From: Acanthochlamys bracteata
Taxonomy: Eukaryota; Streptophyta; Magnoliopsida; Pandanales; Velloziaceae
Length of the DNA stretch: 64,000 bases
Assembly (NCBI GenBank): GCA_019914995.1
Contig: CM034141.1
Span: 1,054,001 to 1,118,000, forward strand
Direction: 5' to 3'
Part shown: in pieces, positions 32,596-43,879 of the stretch
How the letters are laid out: each line of letters starts with the position of its first letter
Position numbering within the stretch: the stretch's first letter is position 1
Program-made: the position numbers and the translations under genes
Notes under the pieces: generated by a model
The model's input: the letters and a program-made list of their open reading frames with translations, nothing else
Databases searched by the model: none
Told to the model about the DNA's origin: nothing

Positions 32596-35500
32596 TTAAC
32601 TTGACATCATGAATTGATCACAAGCCTGAACTGCTTGGCCAGCAAAAAACCTCACATCTACATCTGGATCCTCACCGAGCTCAACAAGGCACGGTCGAAT
32701 TGTCTTATCGATGGTCTTCAGTGAAATAATTTTCAAATATGAGTTTTTAGTGTGTCAAAGTAAGCTAGCTAGACAATGACATCTTAAGGAAAACTTACGT
32801 TTTGGTCGACTATTGGTACAAGGGACTGTAGCACCTTGGCTATGTTGAATCTGATGTTTGGTACCCTGGCAGAACAAATGACCATCAAAAGATGCTACAT
32901 ACCAAATATAATCTGTAAGTTTGTAAGATTCCCTACCTGTCCTTCGAAGCATTAACAACCACTGGAAGTAACTTTTGACATGTGATATCTGTACCCATAA
33001 CTGGAGCTAGTAGTGAGATTGCATTAAGAATGGTCATGCGGTAAAGATAATGAGGGTTGTTGATCTTTTCAAGAACCTAATGACAAACAGCTCAGTGTTA
33101 GATCCTAGCAGTAAACTTTCAATCCATGAAACCAGCGCTTACACTGTTTGAACATAATGGTACATACTGCGCAACAATGTTTTAAAAGGCACATTTGCTG
33201 CAAAATGTTTGAAGGCTACCCAATATAATGAAACAAACCTGAGGAATTATGTGTTCCATTGCCCATTCGGGCCCGAATTCTTCTGCAAGTCGCTTCAAGT
33301 TATTGGCAGCAGCTTCTCTAATAGAGAAAACCTTCAAACAATGGTACCTTAGTCAATTTTAATTAGCCTAGACATAGTTATTACAAATAAGATGAGGCAA
33401 CCTGAAACAAAACTGAGAAACAGTACTGGTAAAAATGACCATATCAGTCATCAATTGAGAACCAAAAAAGAATAGGTACCTTATCTTCTAACCACTGCAT
33501 GCAAAGAGCACCAAGTTTATCATTGAAGAAACCAACCCCCAACTGACTTGACAACAGAGGGATATACTCGATTATTGCAAGTCGAACACGCCAGTGTCTA
33601 TCCTCTGCAAGCTCAACAATGGCTGGCAGTAGTGATTGTGATAACAGGTCAATTCCAATGACCTGCAAGGATGTCATGTTTCATGGAGAATTATTTGTTG
33701 CAAAAACACAAGCACCGTTGAAAACTTAGAAAGGTGTTTCTTTGTTCTATTATCCTAGAAGTATTAAACTAAAACATAAGGTCACAAAGTAATTCTCCTT
33801 CAATTGCTAAATTGGGGCTTACTTCGTCAGTCCTTAACCCACATCAACCACAAGTGAATACCTGATTAACTTGATCAAGTTTACTGATAATGTTCAGCCG
33901 AACATCGGGAAATTCATCCTTCAGCAAAGAGAGAAATATGGGAAGAAGTTGCTCAATTGTGGCATCCTGTAAAAGAATCAAAGCAATAGTCAGAGCCCCT
34001 AGTTACTGAACAGAATGACATATATGAATGAGATGAGTATAAAGACAAGAAAACCAAATAGCAGTAAGAAACAGTTGATATATTTCTCTCTCACCTAGAA
34101 AAAATACCATAATACTAAAAGCACTCTTCCTGTAGACTTTAAAGCCAAAGCCAGAAACAAGCTATACTTTTGTGGAGCAGCTAAAGGGGTAGGATTATAA
34201 GGATGACGTGAACGATGCAAAAAGAAAACAGTTAACTTAACCCAGACAATACCGGAGGTTGAATATGAGTATAAAGATAAGAAAACCAAATAGCAGTAAG
34301 AAACAGTTGATTGATTTCTCTCTCCCCCTAGAAAAAAGACCATAATACTAAAAGCACTCTTCCTGTAGACTTTAAAGCCAAAGCCAGAAACAAGCTATAC
34401 TTTTGCGAAGCAGCTAAAGGGGTAGGATTATAAGGATGACGTGAATGATGCAAAAAAAAAAAAAAAAAAACAGTTAACTTAACCCAGACAATACCGGAGG
34501 TTGAATTGGTTTGAGAACAAATATACACAGGGAAACAGTTTCGTACAAACAGAGAGTAAATGCGAAACAAAGTGTACAATTAATTCACTTCGAGTTCCTT
34601 TCTATTATCACGTGGGTACACCAATGTAAGTTTAACATTGCAAAATCTAATACCTTTCCTAAAACTGGGGCCATTCCCATAATTACTGAAGCCAAAGCTG
34701 ACCGAACATGCTGTGAAGAATCAGATGACAAGTCCTGAAAAAACAACCATGCAAGAAAAATTGAGCAACAAACCAGTTAGAACAGAGATAAGATCATGAC
34801 TATCAGAATCTGGTAAACTAGCAGCCGGTCTGAGCGTAGGTACCTTGACACATGGAAGAATATGCTGAATAGCAAGCTGTGGATCCAAGATTCTGCAGAA
34901 CTTTGTGACCTTCCCAGCAGCTGCAATTCGCACTTCAGCCTCATTATCACGAAGAAGACGAACATATGCAGGTATCAAGTCCGACCTTACAAGACCAAAA
35001 CACTGTGTTAGCAACATAAGTATCTTCAGAAAGCATAATTGTGCAGCGTAGTGCTTCAAACCTAAAACAAGTCATATATGAAAAACTAACACAAGAGTGA
35101 AATATGAGCACATGAACATAAAATTAACCTATCACTCCTTGTAAAAGCAAAATTATAACCCAAATGACATTGTGAAGCACAGTATTAACACCAGAAAGTC
35201 ACACTTGTTTTACCTAGTAGGTTCTGGTCCAACAGCTTCACAAAGCTCGTACAATTGATTTGCAACCATATAGCGCACACGCCAAGACTTATCCTTTTAA
35301 AGAAAAATAACGAGATAAAGAAGATAACTAGGAATGACTATGTTTTAATATATTGTTTGATACTAATCATAAGCTGAACTACTACAAAACCAGGAATTTC
35401 AGAAACTGGTCTACATATTATACCTGTGAGAAGCTAACAATGACTGGAAGTATATGTGCTATGCAATCCTGAGGTTCCAACAATTTTCCAAGTGCTGCAC

Positions 35501-37098
35501 AGCCTTCAACAGCCAACAGACGGACTGAATCTTGATCTGCATACATGTCAATAAAAGTTTTTTTTTCCATCAGAGGGCTAAGCACGATCCATAATCATCA
35601 GAAAAGAATAAACAAGAAGAAACTTGCACAAGCACAAAAAAAGCACTAAATATATTAAAACATAGCACTTTGTCTGCCACCAAAATAGAAGATGAATGAA
35701 AAATGTCAAGCTACTTCAAACTTTCCAACTTGACAACATTCTACAGTCACAGTTTCCATAAGTAGGTAGAAAATAAAGATAAGATAGCAAATATATTTTA
35801 TGTTTGAATATGCCTTACTACATATATATTTATCCAGTCTGATTGACGGGTTGACATTACAAGCTCGCACAAAAAAAAAAAACAAAATATCAATTATGAT
35901 CCTTGACAAGAAAGCAACTACAACTTTCAAACAATATCAAAAGCAAAAGTAATGTCAAAATATATAAAGAATACACATACCATCTTGTGTTAAATCCTCA
36001 AACATGGACATGATATCTGTTTTCAAATGACTGGGTTCAACTGTTGCAGCATACTTTCCTAGATTTGTTGCAGCAGCTCTTCGCACCATTGGCATATCAT
36101 CTTGACACAACTGGCCATATATAGACCTTAGCTCTGCCTTCAACATCTCTGGGGCACTTGGGTAGGCAATATGAAATAAGCCACATGAAGAAACTCGAGC
36201 TGTGAACCATTCACCAGCTGCTAGTCTCTGACATAAGAATAGCACAAAATTGACTGAGAATGATCTAGGTAGATCGAATCTCAGGAGCACTTAATATGCT
36301 TTTTGTTAAATGTTTCTATTTACTATAAAATAGCTTCTCCTCCAAACCGATCAACTTCAAATGTGATAAATAATTTTAAAGCTGCTTTCGAGGGCATGGC
36401 ATTATATACAAAACAACTGAAATGATTTCCACACTTTTAAAACTATCGAGAATGTTCCAAATGAGTGCATATTTAAAACGGGTAGATCAAGACAACATAA
36501 ACAGTTAAAAGACTGCCGGCAGAAACTAGATGTACACTGAAACTGCAAAACAGAAACGCTTAATGTCCTCTAGAAAAGTAAAATAGTGCCAGTAGTTTGC
36601 ATATACATGCCTAAAAAGTTGAATCCTGCTGTCACATCATAAGAAATAAACATGAAAAAGGAACTTCAGTTCTAAACTTCCAAAGACATGGAGAAAACAA
36701 TTTACCTTGACTAAGGGGATGAACCAATCGACTAAATCACTCTCCTTCATTTGTGACCCAATCCGGCACAGCGATTCCACGGCTTTCTCTCTGACACATG
36801 TTTCCTCAACAGTGCACAGTGTCTCTAGAGGTGGAAGCAAAACATGAGCATGTTCTACTCCCCCAACAAATGGTATGAATACACCCAACTCCTCTGCCAT
36901 AGCAAGAAGTACTTCATCATCATCATCATTGTTCTCACCAAGGAAAGGAATCAACTCTTTTCTAGTTCTTTCCTCGCCAAGTGCTCGCGCAATGGTTGAA
37001 AGCCTTCTGATGGAATTCAACCGAAGCTGAATGTCTTCATTTTTTAGCTCGTCTATCAAGATAGCGATTGGATAGAGTGGCTCATCTATCGTAGCCAT
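32596..37098 (-). CDS. PP2AA: Protein phosphatase 2A 65-kDa regulatory (scaffold) subunit A
   Basis: Twelve exons join in phase: 36706-37098, 35981-36227, 35424-35536, 35214-35293, 34844-34985, 34654-34734, 33862-33966, 33480-33662, 33239-33331, 32937-33076, 32799-32865 and 32596-32715. They give 587 residues, the usual length of plant PR65/A subunits. The protein is a chain of about 15 HEAT repeats. Typical strings are [20 protein letters not shown] near the N-terminus, [78 protein letters not shown], and the end QFMMSS. The scaffold binds the catalytic C subunit and a variable B subunit in cytosol and nucleus. No damage is seen. Start 37098 ([10 protein letters not shown]) is chosen because the family begins there; the frame is open further upstream through a probable 5' UTR exon. 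Confidence 0.95.
34033..34506. repeat. Tandem duplication of about 235 bp inside PP2A-A intron 6
   Basis: Positions 34033-34264 and 34265-34506 are nearly identical, starting ATGAGTATAAAGA(C/T)AAGAAA and ending ACCGGAGGTTGAAT. The main difference is an expanded A-run near 34451-34468 in the second copy. The duplication lies wholly within the intron between exons 34654-34734 and 33862-33966, so the coding sequence is unaffected. Confidence 0.9.
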
Positions 37099-38735
37099 TG
37101 TACCTTCTTTAACTACATGGTAAAAAGGCAAATTATTAAGCATCAGGTCGTTATACAAATAAAGCCTTCTGTCGGGGGGCATGCCAATTATGTCTGCCGA
37201 CAGAAAAACCTTTTGTCTCAGTATGCATCCTAAAGAGAAATACAAATGCTCATGAATTGTTATTTTCTGGAGATGTTCACTAGCAATACATGTTTATCCA
37301 GCAGGACCGTTTGCCTTATACCTTCAAATTTCAATTGTAAAACTTCAACAAGATTCTCTAGGGAATAAAAAAAACATGCAAAATTTCCAATGACACCTAG
37401 GCAATATCATCCTTGTCAGGGATCAGCGAAATGTTCACATTTCAAACAGCAGACGAGAAAATTCTATCTTAGGATGCTTTATTCGATATAATCAATAGCA
37501 TGGAAGTAAACAATGAAACACCAGCTTTCGCTTGCAAAAAGCGAAGTTAGGACTGCGATTAAACAATGAAATCGGAAGTCACACGTTCCTTCTACAAAAT
37601 AAAATTAAGAAAAAACTCGAATTTTGTCAAAGAATTTTAACATCTACCATTGCCAAAATTTAATATTTTGATCACAACGACTCGAAATTTCGTAACAAAG
37701 AAAAATTAAAACATACAAGCAGCACCAGTAACAGATTAAAATTTAAATCAAATTGACACCCAACGAGATCTAGTGTGGAATAACAAGTTCCAGATCTGCC
37801 CCGAACTCATGGGTATATCCAATCATTTCAACCAAGACTACGTACTCGAAACCAAATTCGAACAAATAGAGAGAGATATAGATAATAGATTACCTTACTC
37901 TATAACTCCGCACGACGGTAGAAGGCTACGGAGGAATATTACGGTGAGATTCTCCGGCGAGGGGCGGAGAAATCGGGTAAGAAGATGAACCAGGTGGAAG
38001 AAGAAAAGGGGATCTATAGCAAAGGGGGTGAAAAAACGTAAAACTATTTCGTAAATCCTGTCAATAGTAAGTACATTTTACGATAATAACCTTACTAATT
38101 ACTTTTTGCATATGAAATGTTTAAGAGCCGGTGTGGATTCCGTTTTCACTACATTTCAAATTTTTAATATACTATTTAATAAATTTTTTATAATATTTTA
38201 GAAATTTTATTTAAAAATTTTAAAAATAAAAAATATGTTATAAAATATTTTTATTATTTATTTTATTATATTACATTTTTAAATATAAAATAAAATAAAA
38301 ATTTTATTTATTTTATAAAAATTTTATTTTTATAAATCGTACTAAACGACTCTGAGTGCAAGTTTATTGAGTGGCGTTCGAGAGTACTTATTAAATAAAA
38401 AAATTTTTAAATAAAAGTATTTTTTTTAAATGAACTCTATTTTTTAAAAAATATAATAAAAATATATGATAAAAAATTTTTTTTACATTTTTTAAATTTT
38501 TTAATTAATTTTTTATATACTTATAAAATATATATTAAAAAATTGCTAATATGTGGGACGAATTGATTTTGCTAAGATTAAATTGTATATTCTTGTAGCT
38601 ACAAATTCGATTGATCCTTAAATAGTTGTGTATTTGCAAACTCAAACATGTACTTATATAGTATGGCTTTTTAATTCCTTAGAATTTATGTTATAGCGAC
38701 CTAACAATTTTTTTGAAACTCATTTATAAGACCCA
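37099..38735. other. PP2A-A leader region and AT-rich spacer
   Basis: A non-coding first exon probably lies at about 37900-38000, with a leader intron back to a TTTAG acceptor near 37235. From 38090 to 38560 the DNA is extremely AT-rich; 38400-38545 belongs to the short AT-rich element family described separately. No gene. Confidence 0.4.
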
Positions 38736-41558
38736 GGCCCTGTTTGGCTGGGCTTTTTTGAGACTTAAAGCCCGAAAAAAGCACAAAACAGTGTTTGAAG
38801 CGTTTGGATAGTGCAGCTTTAAGCTGCTTCAAGGTGCTTTTACAGCAACTTTTGAAAAAGCATCACAGAGATGCTTTCAAAGAAAAGCCGTGCGGTGGCT
38901 TTTCATAATCCGACAATTAAAGACTGTTCTACCCACAGTAAGTTTGAGAAATTACGATGGTATATGAAATGTCCTACCGCATCTCAATATCTCATTTTTC
39001 TTTTCTCTTCTTCTCTCCACTCCGCTGCCGAACCCTAGCGTCTCTCAATCTTGTTCTCTTCTTCGTCTCCGACACCGATCTCGATCGATCTCTTCGTCTG
39101 GAGTTTATCCACGAATTCTTCTGTCATCACTCGAAATGCTAATCCGTGTACCTCCCCGCTGTTATAAATCTCCCCCATCACCGAAAACACTCAAGTTCTA
39201 GTTTTCTCGCCGCCATCAAGAGCAGCAACAGCAGCAGTGGCATACACCATGATTTTCTTGTCTTCTCCTTCTCTCGACCTCGAAATCTTTACTCCGAAAA
39301 GCACTGCATTCACCCACGCTGAATTCACTGATGCTCTTTGATCGCCGGCAGCCGGAGCAAGAAGACGAAGAGAACGACACCAAAGTCCGACGATGTTTAC
39401 GCAAACTTTGTCAAGGTAATGTAAAACAAATAAACTCAATTCCTATTCCAAAATCTATTTGTGTTAATAAATATTCTCTTATATATCTTTGATTAATAAA
39501 TTGATTGAACCGTTTGTTTTGGTTTAATCAGCTCTACCGTTTTCTTGTTCAAAGGACTGGAACCAAGTTCAATGCTGTTGTTTTGAAGCTTCTCTTCATG
39601 AGCAAGACCAATCGTCCGCCCATCTCCATTCGCAGGCTCGTCAAATTCATGGACGGCAAGGTTTTAGTTTCTTCGATTATTTGTTTTTGGGATTTGTTTT
39701 ATGTTTTGAATCAGTTGGTTTGATGATGTTGATTGAATATGAGATCCTTTCGATTTTGTTGATTGAAGGGCAATGCGAATTGGAGTTTGTAATTTTGATT
39801 TGGTTCTGATTTGTATTTGTTGTTGTTGTCGTTGTTGTCAAGGTGTTGAAGATGTTTATTGTAATCCTTCAAAGGGACTCACGGATCTCCAAGTATAGAC
39901 AGAATGTCTTCGATTCATAGTGAATTTTATTGATTTTGATAATTGATTTGAATATCAACTGTATCGTGTTATTGGTTTTATGTTACTGAGAGTACGAGAT
40001 TATATGGAAGAAACTAGTATATTGTTTTGATTTTTTCCTTTGTGCTTGCTAGGACCGGATTTCAATTGGTTAAATGAGAACACTGTTTAGAGATTGATTG
40101 GAATTGTTTGTTGTAATAAGCACTGTTAATGGTCTTGCTGTAGCTGGTTGGTTATTTGCTCTGTTAGTGTAGCAGGATTCTGATTTAGAGTTCTTGCTGA
40201 TAATAAATACTACAGTGTCACTAATGAATAGCTTTTCTCTCAATGAAGTTGTTAGTGATTATTAGCATTGCTGAAAGGAATTACTATAAACTTAGGAAAG
40301 CATAAGAGGTTTAACTAAATCACAACAATCACTATATATTGGGTTGTTTGATGTTCTTACTCTTATCACTTTGGAAATTCCTGTGCAATTTATTTTCATT
40401 ATTTCAGCAAGCTCATTTGTTATTTGCTTTTTTGACTTATCATGGTGACTTGCAGTTCTACCACAAGAAGAAAGTAAGTTCTAATCTTCATGGGTCCAAC
40501 TTCTACTAGAGACTGATTAACAAGGCAAAAAATAAGGCCAAGTTCAGAAATATAGGCCCTGTCCATCTAGTCACTTGGCCATCCTTTGCTGTTCTGTTTA
40601 GGCATTTGCCTCAAATTTGGGATTACATTGTGTTACATGAACTTGTATATGCTTGTACTGTACTGTTTCTACTGCCAGAATACTAGTTTTCTAACTTCAA
40701 GTGCTACTGAGCATTGTATATAGTTGCAGTGTCAAACTTGATTTTGATTGCTTATTAAATCTAATAAGTGAGAAACTCTGTTGAATATATGGTTTATTTA
40801 CATATTGTGATTGTGTTCAATATCATTGCTGTATGTTGTTGCTTCTGCTCAAGGTTTGAGAACCTTCACTGTATGCAAAAATTCATACATACACAAGGCT
40901 CTTCGGTTGTAGTAATTTCAATATATCTACATTGAAATTGCTAATGTATGTTATATTATTGTTAATAATTGATTGAAATAGTTGTTCAATATTCATTTAA
41001 TATTTATAGAATATAACAATAAAATTTATAATTGATAGAGATTTAAAGTACATGTCAAATTATTTATTAATTTACAATAATAATACTAATTTTATAAATA
41101 TTAAGATAATAAACTTTTAATATTTCATTTAAATATATTTTCAAATTTACTAGTTATATTTATAATAAATATTATTCAAAGTTAATTATTAATTTATACT
41201 AATAATATAATTTGCTAATAAATATAAATTTTAATTTAAGAAAATATTTATACAATTATTATGTAATAAAAATATTAAATTAAAAAGGTAACTAATATAT
41301 AAAAAATTAATAATATATCAATTATTATATATAAGGATATTTTAGTCATTATATATTTCATATAGAAATAAGCTTAAGTTTAACCAAACACTTCGTTCAG
41401 CTTTCAGCATTCAAAAGCACGATACAGTAAAAATTTATCCAAACACTTTTCAAGATAAAGTCGCTTTTACAAAGAAAAGTTCTCTGACCACTTACAAAAG
41501 ACTCTAAAGAAACTTTCTTCAAAAGACAAAAGTTTTTCAAAGACATCTAAACAGGGCC
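38736..41558. mobile_element. Pack-type non-autonomous DNA transposon carrying host gene fragments
   Basis: The left end reads GGCCCTGTTTGGCTGGGC, and the right end, inverted, reads GGCCCTGTTTAGATG, a terminal inverted repeat of about 14 bp with two mismatches. CCA directly flanks both ends (38733-38735 and 41559-41561), consistent with a 3-bp target duplication. The subterminal regions (about 38740-38930 and 41375-41555) are rich in AAAGC/GCTTT strings in opposite orientation, extending the foldback. The 2823-bp interior has no transposase. It contains ribosomal protein L18 gene pieces with their introns and a CT-rich leader of a plant gene. The ends resemble PIF/Harbinger or hAT-type MITE ends; the superfamily is uncertain. 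Confidence 0.75.
39345..39660 (+). pseudogene. Captured fragment of a cytosolic ribosomal protein L18 (eL18) gene
   Basis: Two exon pieces are recognisable. At about 39345-39414 the frame reads IAGSRSKKTKRTTPKSDDVY and ANFVK, ending at AAG|GTAATG. At 39532-39660, after TTTAATCAG, it reads [20 protein letters not shown] then [20 protein letters not shown] and DGK, ending at a GT donor. These match the N-terminal half of plant 60S L18, whose usual sequence runs KLYRFLVRRTxSKFNAVILK. The start codon region is altered and later exons are absent, so no ribosomal protein can be made. The fragment lies inside the inverted-repeat element and keeps its intron, so it was captured as genomic DNA rather than from mRNA. 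Confidence 0.85.
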
Positions 41559-41966
41559 CCACTATAAAGAAAGATAAGGCACGTTTTTTTCCACACTTTC
41601 CCAACCAAACTTTTCAATTCTCCATTTCACGTTTTCAATATATATTTTATAAGTATATAAAAATTTATTTAAAAATTTAGAAAGTGTAGAAAAATTCTAC
41701 AGAGTGAGATCTTTTTATTGCATATTTTTATTATTTTTTTGGAAGTAAAAAAAATAGAGCTCGTTTTTCAAAAAAGACAAAAATATCCTTCGTTCTAGAA
41801 AAGCTCTATTTCATAAGCAATCCCAAACGCCCCCTTAGGGTGGCGTTGGAAAGTGCTTAAATTAAAAGATTTTGTAGAATAGAGTTTATTTAAACTCTTC
41901 AAAAAATAAATTTATTTTTTAATCTTAAAAAATTATATATATAAAAATTATATGACATACTATTAT
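41559..41966. repeat. AT-rich short element family member (about 41580-41840)
   Basis: The segment AAAGTGTAGAAAAATTCTAC and then GAGATCTTTTTATTGCATAT plus TTTTTATTATTTTTTTGGAA resembles 57270-57350 and several other places in the window. It ends near CAAACGCCCCC. No coding capacity. Confidence 0.5.
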
Positions 41967-42748
41967 TAGAGATGACAATATATGATCCAGTCTGAAAATA
42001 TAATTCAAAACCGACTTATTTAATTAGAGTTAGATTAGAAAAGTGAGTGAATTTGATCCGGTTATTAAATGGATCGATCCAAATTAATCCGAAATTGATC
42101 CACCAATTCGAATTGCCATTTTTTAAAAAAATAATATTTAATTTTTTCTTTTCGTTTATTAAAATATTAATAATAAAATTAATCGATAATAGTAATTTAT
42201 AAATTTTTAAATTATATAGTATTTATAATTAATCGTTATTTTTATATCTTAGTAAAATAGTATACGATGAGAATTATAATATTATCGAAAGTATTACTAT
42301 GTAGGTGTGATGAATTTGGATTTTGTATAAAAATATTTATCAAAATTTTTATTAAAAATACTAATATGTATTTATAATTATAAAATTTCAGCTATCACCA
42401 ATATTTTTTAAAAATAAATATAAATACTTTTTAAAATATTTTAAGGACTAATGAAAATACTTAAAAAAGCATATTTTGACGTTATATCTCGTTACTAAGA
42501 ACATCATGTATTTTTATTACAACTGGTAATATAAATTCACGAAAGCTTAAAAATATAGGATTAAAAATTAAAAATTTTAACTATTAAATGAGTCGATCTG
42601 AATTTAATCCGATTATTAATATGTTATTTTAGGGTTGATAATTTTGATCCGTATAAATTTATAGATTGAGTTAAAATTGAACGAATATGATCAGATTATT
42701 AAATGAATTGACTTAAAATTGACCCATTAAACTAAATTGTCACCTCTA
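41967..42748. repeat. Putative hAT-like non-autonomous repeat, copy C (best-preserved ends)
   Basis: It starts TAGAGATGACAATATATGAT and ends TAAATTGTCACCTCTA, giving a terminal inverted repeat TAGAG(A/G)TGACAAT. The start TAGAGATGA recalls hAT (Ac-like) termini. An 8-bp target duplication is not evident at these exact borders. The same 782 bp occurs in reverse at 19311-20065, and the left end is similar to 936 onward. No transposase. Confidence 0.6.
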
Positions 42749-43879
42749 CATACAGTTCACTTATATTTTTCAAAATTTTAAAATTTTTATTCTAGAATAC
42801 TATATAAATTATTTATTAAAAATATGAAAAAAGTAGTCACACAGTCAAACATCTCTTGATATGCATATTGTATCGTCCAAATAAATACTTGGACGATAAA
42901 TATATTTTAATTCATGGAAGAATTAAATGTGACTAGCTGACAAAGAGGTTTGGAAAATAAATATATTTTAAAATAAATTATTTTCTAATTAAAAAATAAT
43001 TAATAATAAGATTTTATGACATAAATTTTTTTTTATTTTAAAATTTTTTTAAATATTTTGAAAATCTTATTAAAAATAAAATAAAAAATTAGAGTGACAA
43101 AAAATTTTTAAGCTCTTTCCGACATCTACCTATAGAACTCTAGTTTTAAATTTTTTTATTTATATATTTTTCAATGTAACTATATTTTGTAATTTTTAAT
43201 ATATTTTTAAAAACTATTAAAATATAAATACTGAATTCTATTTCTATTTTATTTTTTTTAAAAATTTATTTTCTATTTTTGTGTTTTTATAAAATTTAGT
43301 TACAAAATTTGAAATATGTATTTACAGCAGCTGATTTTAAACTTCATGATTTTTGTATATGATAATCTTTTGAATTTATGAGCTCACAAATTATTTATAC
43401 AAAAGTTTGAAAGTTCCAGATGGCATGATTCATCTAAACTTTGAGATGATTCTTTTTGGAAATATGCGAACTACAGAAATTTGTATTCTAGTAATTAGAG
43501 AAATAATAATCTACCAAAATTGAAATAGCACATATATACATAATTAACTAACATAGATACCTTAAAAAATTTTACAAATACCAATATATACTGTAATTTC
43601 TGCATTATAAACTTTGAAGAAGAAAACATAAAACAAAATTCATATTCGCTTGAAAATTTTTAATTGCTTGATCTAATAATTATTCAGTGAACACAAAGAA
43701 ACTTTCCCGGTGTGATCATTTCAAAATACAGTGACCAGATTTTATGAAACATAGTAATTGTATGTCTGGTATTGCAAAATATTTGTGCTGGTTAAATGCA
43801 CGCATTTCATTCCAACGAGAAAGAGCCAGAGAAACTTTTGTTGAGCAGAGCAGTGAACAAAGAAAAAAATTGAAGAAAG
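42749..43879. other. AT-rich spacer upstream of the amino acid permease gene
   Basis: No coding frame is supported. 42960-43090 includes AT-rich element-like sequence. The last about 100 bases before 43880 are probably 5' UTR. Confidence 0.3.
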
